Part shown: positions 57,181 to 64,000 of the stretch, one piece after another
How the letters are laid out: every line of letters starts with the position of its first letter
Numbering within the stretch: position 1 is the first letter of the stretch
Source: Hermatobates lingyangjiaoensis
Lineage: Eukaryota; Arthropoda; Insecta; Hemiptera; Hermatobatidae
NCBI GenBank assembly: GCA_026182355.1
Contig: JAPFBL010000084.1
Coordinates: 11,454,001 to 11,518,000, forward strand
Direction of reading: 5' to 3'
Length of the DNA stretch: 64,000 bases
Notes under the pieces: model-generated
Told to the model about the DNA's origin: nothing
The model's database searches: none
Seen by the model: the letters and a program-made list of their open reading frames with translations, nothing else
Made by a program: the position numbers and the translations under genes

Positions 57181-57560
57181 CTAGCACGCAAGCCACTGGG
57201 CTACTCTGGTTCCATAACTTACTTTATTACCAGTGTTTATATTACGCAAATATTAAATTAAAAAAAAATATTTTTGTTGTGTTTATTTATAATACATTTG
57301 CACTACTGTCATCGTCGAGCAAGCAAGCTACTGGCAACCCTGGCTAGATCCCTTTACTTTATTACCATCTTTTATATTATCCACATTTTAAATTCAAAAA
57401 AATATTTGTTTGTTACATTTATTTATAATACATTTGCACTACTGTCATCGGCGATCACGCAAGCCACTGGGTACTCTGGTCCCATACCTTGCATTATTAC
57501 CAGTGTATTTATTAAGCAAATATTAAATTAAAAAAAAGTTGACAGTTATATATAATACAT
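57181..57560 (-). repeat. ~135-bp tandem repeat, three units
   Basis: Units begin near 57184, 57319 and 57455. Each contains GCAAGCCACTGG, TTTATTACCA, AAATTAAAAAAA and ATAATACATTTGCACTACTG. The array is sandwiched between two Helitron copies, so it may be Helitron cargo or a Helitron-associated satellite. The strand is arbitrary. Confidence 0.85.
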
Positions 57561-58975
57561 AGCAAACGTACCCGTCTTTGACGGAATCAGAAGTTCCTGT
57601 TTTGGTTTATTGCCGTGTGCCTATTGCCTTTCGGCTATACCACGGAGGAATCAGAAGTTCCGTCATTTTTGGTATTTCAAAATGTCATTAGAAATTATAG
57701 AATAGTAGAAAATACCATTATTACTACAGTGTTAAACAAATGCCTCCAGCTTATACACTACATTAGCTGTCTGTCCTTCAGGTTCATGGTAGAAGAAAGA
57801 GTTGAAACCTCTGACCGTTGAGCATGTAAACTACATTTGACCATGTGAGAAAAACTTGGTTTTGCTACCTTGTATTCCTGCGTTAGATGAAGTCTCCCTT
57901 TGCGACTTAGTTAACGTCATTGCGAAATAGACTCTGACCCGACTTTGCAATCATTTCAACGTAAACAGACAGTGGCTCGGAATCAATGGTATGTGAAGTA
58001 TACACACAGACTCCCCAATACCACATCCAGTCATTATGTCCGCCTCTATGGCATATCTGTGTAGAGCACGAACTCAGAGTCGTGTCCCGTTGCACAGTTT
58101 TGGGGCACTCATATTTCGTAACATGAAATTTGTTACTGCTACTAAATTGTAGCATGATTGGTGCTCTACTTTAAGTTTTTACTCATGAGCAGGCAGTCCA
58201 GGAGAAATAAATTCAGAGTCAAGAAATTCAATTAGATAATGAACTGCTTCTTCGTCACTAATCCAATCTCTTTACTGACTTGTAAGTTCTTTCCTCGGCT
58301 TCATATAGCGTAAGAACTTGTTTGTTGATTTTTCCTCCCTGTTCATATTAAGAGTTGAGAATTGCTCGTTTACAAAACATTTATTCTCAATAGATAGTAC
58401 ATCCTTAACTCTGTGAAACACCATTTCAATGATGTCAAATACGCAATATATTCATATGCTCAATTGAAATTAAAATCAACTAACAATACCTACTTGCCAC
58501 ACCTGTGTATTTTCAAAACAAACTTGTCTGTGAAGTTAGGAAAATACAGCTAAAAGCCCCATAACTTCGCTTCTGTACTGAATTAATAATCTATTTAGAG
58601 CCCATATTTTAAGTTAGGCACACACAAATCCAGTGTCAATGTTTCAGCTCGCTATGTCTTATGGTGGCTGAGTTTACTTGTGACAAACATTTTTGCGTTA
58701 AACGTCCATAACTTCACTTCTACGTTGAATTTCCAATCAATTCATAGCCTATATTTTAAGTTAGACCTACACAAATCTACTGTAAAAGTTTCAGCTTTAT
58801 ATGTCTTATGGTAGCTGAGTTTACCTGTGACAAAGTTTTGCGGACAAACCGACAAACCGACAGAAATTTTTCTAAGGGTGGATTCGGTTTCTCCAATGTA
58901 TGAAACGTAAAGAAAACTTGAAATGAGTCAGTTCTAAGCAATGTACAGACAAAATCATTATTTTATTTATAAAGA
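57561..58975 (-). mobile_element. Helitron copy with helicase remnant (reverse)
   Basis: The 3' hairpin is intact (CCGTC/GACGG, with one extra G), but the terminal CTAG has become CTAT. The 5' region up to about 58975 (AATGATTTTGTCTGTACATT on the minus strand) matches the 5' region of the copy at 9957. A second stretch at 58560-58830 repeats the TTTCAGC-TATGTCTTATGGT block twice. Confidence 0.75.
57900..58400 (-). pseudogene. Helitron helicase C-terminal fragment (reverse)
   Basis: The minus strand carries the same block order as 10440-11029, including codons for MLRNMS-type (AAATATGAGTGCCCCAAAAC) PKTVQRDTTL in a shifted frame, and the segment around the TVCGTG-like turn. It has stops and frameshifts. 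It is homologous at the DNA level to the plus-strand copy at 10.4-10.9 kb over several hundred bases, which is the main evidence. Confidence 0.75.
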
Positions 58976-59475
58976 TTGAATATATATCATAATTTAATTT
59001 TAAAAATATAACATCAAATAAGAGTTGAATAATCAACTCTTTTTAAGCTAAACGTAAAACACAAATGCGAAAATTCTTATTTACCTGATTCTCATATAAC
59101 TAAAGGTCTCATTTGTCATTTTCAATGTAATATGACTCTTTCAATTTTGTAAATTCATGAAATATTCGTATTATTAATTATCGTCAATATTAATTCGAAA
59201 TTCTATGTTCCTTCAATCACCGGATTTATATCAAATAAATAGTATCAGTATTGTCAAAAAACAAAAAAAGTACTTTTCCCATGCTTCAATATTACCTTAA
59301 AACAATAGAGTTTTTGAACACACTATGAACTTTCTGTTATTGTTCTAAGAAAGTGCGGGGCCTCCCCCACCCACAAATTATTATATATATACAAAATTGT
59401 TATATTGCTTATGTTGCGTAGGTATTAGGAAAAAAAGAGCTTAAAGATTTCAATTTTCTTTGAAAATAATATTTG

Positions 59476-59605
59476 CCGTCGGCATGACAGATTAGCCAGT
59501 GAAAAGGTCATTTGTCTGAGGTACTAACGTCGTCCCGCGGTTAGAACCCAGGGCAGTTGCCCCGGTTCGCCCTACTTAAGGGACGGGCATACTGACAGTC
59601 AGATA
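59476..59605 (+). other. tRNA-like sequence, possibly a second SINE family
   Basis: GATTAGCCAGTGAAAAGGTC resembles an A box with D-arm, and CGGTTAGAACCCAGGGCAG resembles a B box with T-arm, about 45 bp apart as in tRNA-derived SINE heads. The B box has one mismatch to the consensus. No repeat partner was found in this window. Confidence 0.35.
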
Positions 59606-60360
59606 TGTTATTTTGTAGTAGGTATTATTATTGACCTATAATAAATGGTAATAAAATAAAATGTCTTTTTAGAGCTTCAATCATAATAGTAACGGACCAA
59701 GAGAAGCTATTTCGCTCTGAATATTTCACACCTTAGGTAAGTTTTAGACAGAGATTATCATCCGCAATCAAATCGTAAGATTGAATGATTTCACAGGACC
59801 TTAAAAGCATGTTTTAGAGTATATGGTTTGAAACAATGAATATGAAACCTTTTTATAATTTTATTAGCTCTGCGTTGTATCGAAAAACATGAAGTTAATT
59901 CGTCAATGAAAAAGGGTATTTCTGGTATGCCTATAAGATTATCTGATGATTTCTCCAGGGGGCTATCTGATTTGCAGTTTCTTCAACATTCGTTATGGAA
60001 CTGCGTTCAAAGATGAACAAGTTTCCTCTCATCTTGATTGACAAAAAAAAAGAAAAAAAAGGACCGTGTTTGTGTACAAAAGATCCGTAGAAGACACGGT
60101 ATCTTTGTCAGATTTGATAAGTGAAAACTTTATGAAAACAACCATGATGAATCATGTGTTATAGTACTAAGAGTTGACAACGCTGTTATACAGGCCCTTG
60201 TTATCAACGCTTTTTCAAATAGTGAAGAATGTAATACTATTCCATTAAACCTCGATAAATAGCGAAAGAATAATATAAAGAGTTCTTCTTCTGGTGACCC
60301 TCTTTAAATATCTTGCCGTGTTACATATATGGTAGATATAACACGATGAGAGAACTCTGT

Positions 60361-60491
60361 TTTTACTTCACTATTACTAATGTATAGTAATCAAGACAAA
60401 ATTTGATCTCGAGATTTTGACGGATTTAAATGTTTAGAAACCCCCCAATTATCTGATGTCATTTCGTTGATCTCTCTCTCTCACTTGCTCG

Positions 60492-60538
<47 letters not shown>

Positions 60539-61000
60539 CGTGTTGGGTGGGTGTGTATCCAAAAGCGTGTGTGCTCGCTACAGGAACACCGTCTGATAGA
60601 TGAAATTTAATTCAAAAGTGGTTCTATAGTGTATATTTATTCGATTGTTTTTCGGTAATATTCCATCATCTAAAAGTTACTTTTTTGGGTAAAATGTCAT
60701 TTTAGACATTTTTCTTCCTCCAAAACTAACTTTAAGTATTGAAATTTCAGGATTATTATGATCTTAATAGCTACATGGTAAAATACATAAAAGTTTTAAT
60801 AACAGAAAAGATGTGTTCTGAAATTATGTAAAAATATTAAATTATATTAATTTTGAAAGGTTCGATATTTCAATTTTTGAAATTAACTCAAGAAAGGGCA
60901 CACTGTTTGACAGATTATAATGAAGTTATATCTAAAAATAAAATATTAATAGAGGGTGAGTAGAATACTTTTTTCTTTGAAATTACATGGCCGGAGATGG
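60361..61000 (+). repeat. ~600-bp dispersed non-coding repeat, copy E, with (GT)n expansion
   Basis: It aligns with copy D: AAAATTTGATCTCGAGATTT, TTGACGGATTTAAATG, GTTGGGTGGGTGTGTATCC and ACTGTTTGACAGATTATAAT. The GT-rich tract has expanded to about 19 GT units (60496-60534), preceded by a TC tract. Confidence 0.72.
60496..60534. repeat. (GT)n microsatellite
   Basis: An uninterrupted GT tract inside dispersed-repeat copy E. Confidence 0.97.
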
Positions 61001-61387
61001 AAGTCATCATACATCTTATGACTTCGGAAAATATTTTCTTAAGCTAATCGGCTAAAGGTATCTAAAGGTATTAGATCCAAGAACTGATAACTCAACTTGG
61101 ACTAATGGATTAACTGCTGTGCGTAGTTATTTACTCGAATTGGTTTGCATTGACTTAGACATTTTCTCTTAGAGCAATAAAAAAATTATGTAATAACAGT
61201 AAAATAATGAAAACTATATAAGCAAACGCCAAACAACCATATATTTTTCGACGCTCTCAAGTGTGAGCTACAGGTTTTCTAGAACGTTGCAATCAACATA
61301 ATGTACAATTCAGTATATTTAATTGTCAGACATAAATTATATTTGTGTTTAAGAACTCTATAATTTTTATGTAATTTTAAAGCATGG

Positions 61388-62460
61388 AAGGAGCTGACTT
61401 TAGAGATCAGTTTTTGGGACTAAAATTTAGAGTTTTGGTTTCTGGGACTATAATCCCACATTCCAACAGAAATGCAGTCAGCTTGAGTCGAAACCCTTCT
61501 TATCAGATGCCTTGGCCAATTTAAATACTATATCGTCACAAGAAGGATTCTTAAATATATGTAGAATATGCGACAACAATTTATATTCTTAACTATTTAT
61601 CAAAAGATAAAGATTTTGGCAAACATTACCAATAACCAATAAAAGTGTGAACTAATTCTATAAGAACTATCATACATTTCAATAAAGAAGTTAAAATCCA
61701 AAGCTGATTTTAAAAACGATAGAGGGAAGCTCAATAGGGCAAATATTGTAGCCCTGGGAACGAGTACAATGAGTCTCAAAATGTCAGTTCAATACTAATA
61801 CTAATAATAATAACAACATGTTTGATTGTTCTGGATTATCCATGTCAAATTTGTTATAATTGAAAAAATGATTATAATTATGATAAAACAAATGAAATAA
61901 CCAATTTCATTACCTATACGTTTGATCATACTTTACCTGAGAGTTTGATATAACTTTATCCCTATAGCCACATTAAAATAAAACAAAAAAAGTCAACTGA
62001 TTCTCATCGACTTTGATATTATGTTTAGTTATAGTAAAGAGTCTAGAGAGCTCTAGTGGTCTAGAATAATAGTGAAGATCGACTAAGGCTTAAAATGTAC
62101 ACAAGAAAATCAGAACAAAAAACTTAGTTCCTTTTCACAGAGTGAAAGCTGACACTCCAGAGTCAGCGGTGTTATCTAGTGTACTAATACAATTGAGCTA
62201 AGAGGAACGTCGCAACTTTGCCTTCTAAGTACATTAGAAAAACTACAACTAAACTGTCGATGCACCTGACTTCCACCTGATCGGAGGGAACCGAGGAAGT
62301 GTACTGTGAAGTCCATTAACTGACTTTAGAGATCAGTTTTTGAGACTAAAATCTGGGGTTTTGGTGTCTGGGATATAATCCCACATTCCAACAGAAATGC
62401 AGTCAACTTTAGGTAATCCAGACCCTCCTTATCAAATACCTTGGCCTACTTTAAATATTC
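61388..62460. repeat. ~145-bp direct repeat pair 930 bp apart
   Basis: 61388-61530 and 62318-62460 share CTGACTTTAGAGATCAGTTT, ATAATCCCACATTCCAACAG, AAATGCAGTCA and GCCTTGGCC in the same orientation (about 85% by eye). The DNA between has no recognisable ORF. This could be a small non-autonomous element with terminal direct repeats, or a tandem duplication remnant. Confidence 0.65.
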
Positions 62461-63156
62461 AAAATACTTATACTAGTCTAATACCTAGTTTTAAGAATTT
62501 TGAAAATAGTTTCAAACTTGTCTGAGATATAAGAAGTGGATGTCAAGTTTATTGGTCTCTAAAGCATGACGCCCTGCCCTGGAGACCTCTTGATACTGCT
62601 TGCTACCCTCCCACACTGTTCTAGTTGTCCTCTTTTATGTCTTTAAATCATGTACCAGTATTAATTTTGATGATGATACCGGCAGAATGTGTTAATTAGT
62701 TAGTAATAATCTGAAGATAATCTAAGAAGACTAAAAGCTTGTCTTTGTAGTAGTGATAAGCAGTAAATATTGTATTGTTTGGTTATGATGATAGAGTAAA
62801 CCCCAAAACCTTTCCAGGAGTAGCCTCAGGAAGGTGACATAACTCGGTGCACCATGTCTATGATTGTCGGCGCTGTTGATATTTGATCTTATCGAGTTAA
62901 TTTCCTGCTATCAGGAGATAATCGGGATAATTTTTCCTTAGATTTCCTTTCAAATTTTATAGATTCTATAAAATTATTTTATTGCCTTATGTCTTTTATA
63001 TATTGCCTTGATGTCTTTGCCGTCTATCTTCTTATAATATAAATTCTTCAGTTATTTGTATTTCTGTACTTTTTTCGTATTCGTTGAGGCCAACCTCAAC
63101 ATATTTTGTGAAGCTGTCCAATAGGCTTTTGTCTTCTCACCACTCAACTTCCTTTC

Positions 63157-63184
63157 CCGAAGACGACCGTTAAAAGGGTCGAAA
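63157..63184 (+). ncRNA. Penelope-end motif, degenerate hammerhead-like
   Basis: CCCGAAGAC, then stem GACC/GGTC with an A-rich loop, then GAAATATTGAATGTG. The flank CAGTAACTGTTTT matches the inverted-arm element at 5629-5690. The CTGANGA box is lost. Confidence 0.3.
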
Positions 63185-63294
63185 TATTGAATGTGATTCC
63201 CAGTAACTGTTTTTTATACGTGTTTCTTTAAGTTTTCATTGTATATATATATATATATATAAAGACTTCACATAAACACGTGAAATAACAATCA

Positions 63295-63484
63295 ATGATC
63301 AAACCACAATAAGAAAATGGGAAAGCAAGACTAAGATCTTTCAACCGTAACAAGCGGTCTTCGTCAGAGACCGCTTGTTACGGTTGAACTGACGTCAGTT
63401 GGGTTTTTGACTCTGACGAAGACCGCTTGTTACGGTTGAAAGATCTTAGTCTTGCTTTCCCATTCTCTTATTGTGGTTTGATCA
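63295..63484. repeat. Palindromic repeat with two hammerhead-like motifs, between (TA)n tracts
   Basis: Arms 63295-63367 and 63413-63484 are near-perfect inverted copies. Each has CTGACGA, one A, a 5-bp stem GACCG/CGGTT (one G-U) with a 7-nt loop, then GAAA: minus strand at 63339-63367, plus strand at 63413-63441. The centre (63368-63412) holds another partial hairpin copy. (TA)n tracts lie outside both arms (63241-63260 and from 63484). Confidence 0.88.
63413..63441 (+). ncRNA. Hammerhead-like core motif
   Basis: CTGACGA, one A, stem GACCG/CGGTT with 7-nt loop, then GAAA. An identical mirror copy lies on the minus strand at 63339-63367. Stems I and III are not demonstrated. Confidence 0.4.
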
Positions 63485-63570
63485 TATATATATATATATA
63501 AAGTTCGTAACAAGATCAAATATCTCAGTCGGATGATAGTGAATACCGAGACTGCAGTTCACTATAATAA

Positions 63571-63573
<3 letters not shown>

Positions 63574-63614
<41 letters not shown>
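63574..63614. repeat. (TA)n microsatellite
   Basis: A TA tract followed by CTGATGG, a weak stem and GAAA at 63631-63653, repeating the (TA)n-plus-motif association. Confidence 0.96.
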
Positions 63615-63619
<5 letters not shown>

Positions 63620-63744
63620 CACATCTCCTCTCCTGATGGCTTCGATTAGTCGAAATATCGAAAGTTTCTTTAGTTTATATACCATGGTACCTCTTCATAT
63701 GAAATCCTCTTTTTAAGAAATTTCCATCTTACGAGTTTTGTTTC

Positions 63745-64000
63745 ATCATACGAAAAGTTCTTCGAGGGTGGTTTGAGAAATTTAAGAAGAGGACTGGAAT
63801 TCACTCTGTTGTTAGGCATGCCGAAGCATCAAGTGGTTATAAGAAAGCGGCAGACGGATTGTGCGAAAATTCGAACAATAGGTGATATTGGAGGGCTACG
63901 TTGCACAGCAAGTGTTCAATGGTGACGAGACTGACTTATTTTAGAAAAGGATGTTTCATAATGCATTTATTATAGCAGAAAATATGTTGGCTTTGCATAG
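63745..64000 (+). pseudogene. pogo/Tigger-type transposase fragment, cut by the right edge
   Basis: Translation gives WFEKFKKRTGIHSVVRHAEA, then after a frameshift QVFNGDETDLF-KRMFHNAFI. This is the region around the first catalytic Asp of CENP-B/Jerky/Tigger DDE transposases (usual form: DETGLFWKRMP). The Trp codon is a TAG stop here. The reading frame is broken at least twice, so this is a dead copy continuing beyond the window. Confidence 0.8.

Noticed and set aside
57181..57560. CRISPR-like array
   Set aside because: Units of ~135 bp are simply tandem with no short conserved repeat alternating with unique spacers, and the DNA is eukaryotic.

Overview
This window is AT-rich animal nuclear DNA, most likely from an arthropod and possibly a chelicerate. 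The animal assignment rests on spliced genes with GT-AG introns and short exons. The arthropod guess rests on the repeats: Penelope-like, R1/I-like and RTE-like retroelements, Helitrons, mariner and pogo/Tigger transposons, and a tRNA-derived SINE with a CCTAA-type tail. There is no bacterial-style gene organisation, and species cannot be fixed from sequence alone.

Two host genes are supported. On the minus strand, 1925-27800 holds a sorting nexin 29 (SNX29) orthologue in 13 coding exons. They encode an N-terminal RUN domain, an acidic/serine-rich linker, a coiled coil and a C-terminal PX domain, with splice phases consistent at every junction. On the plus strand, about 37693-49284 holds a BTB-BACK domain protein in 9 coding exons (first exon tentative). 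The genes diverge from a ~9.9 kb intergenic interval. No host gene was recognised after 49284.

The rest is introns and intergenic DNA packed with mobile elements. In order: RTE-like endonuclease fragment (1-560, -); non-LTR ORF1 fragment with zinc knuckles (2.56-3.3 kb, +); Penelope-like fragment between 108-bp inverted arms (4.54-5.71 kb); internally deleted mariner with both ends (8998-9916) directly followed by a Helitron deletion derivative (about 9957-11147); degenerate SINE (19.6 kb); reverse-transcriptase fragment (22.5 kb); palindromic repeat (28.9 kb); endonuclease fragment (30.7 kb); intact SINE with a 15-bp target-site duplication (31.8 kb); 131-bp-arm palindrome (35.2 kb); R1-like tail joined to a Penelope-like element with RT and GIY-YIG parts (43.9-45.7 kb, inside a BTB-BACK intron); palindromic repeat (46.1 kb); reverse SINE containing a TA-flanked MITE (50.35-51.03 kb); reverse-transcriptase fragment (51.07 kb); palindromic repeat (53.5 kb); reverse SINE (54.1 kb); two reverse Helitron copies around a ~135-bp tandem repeat (56.8-59.0 kb); palindromic (TA)n-linked repeats (63.2-63.6 kb); pogo/Tigger transposase fragment at the right edge.

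The most unusual signal is a recurring small motif: CTGANGA, one extra base, a 4-6 bp hairpin stem, then GAAA. It occurs on both strands, usually in palindromic, (TA)n-bordered repeats, and just after the Penelope-like ORF. The layout resembles the catalytic core of the hammerhead ribozymes known from Penelope-like elements. A second unexplained signal is a ~600-bp non-coding dispersed repeat present in five copies.
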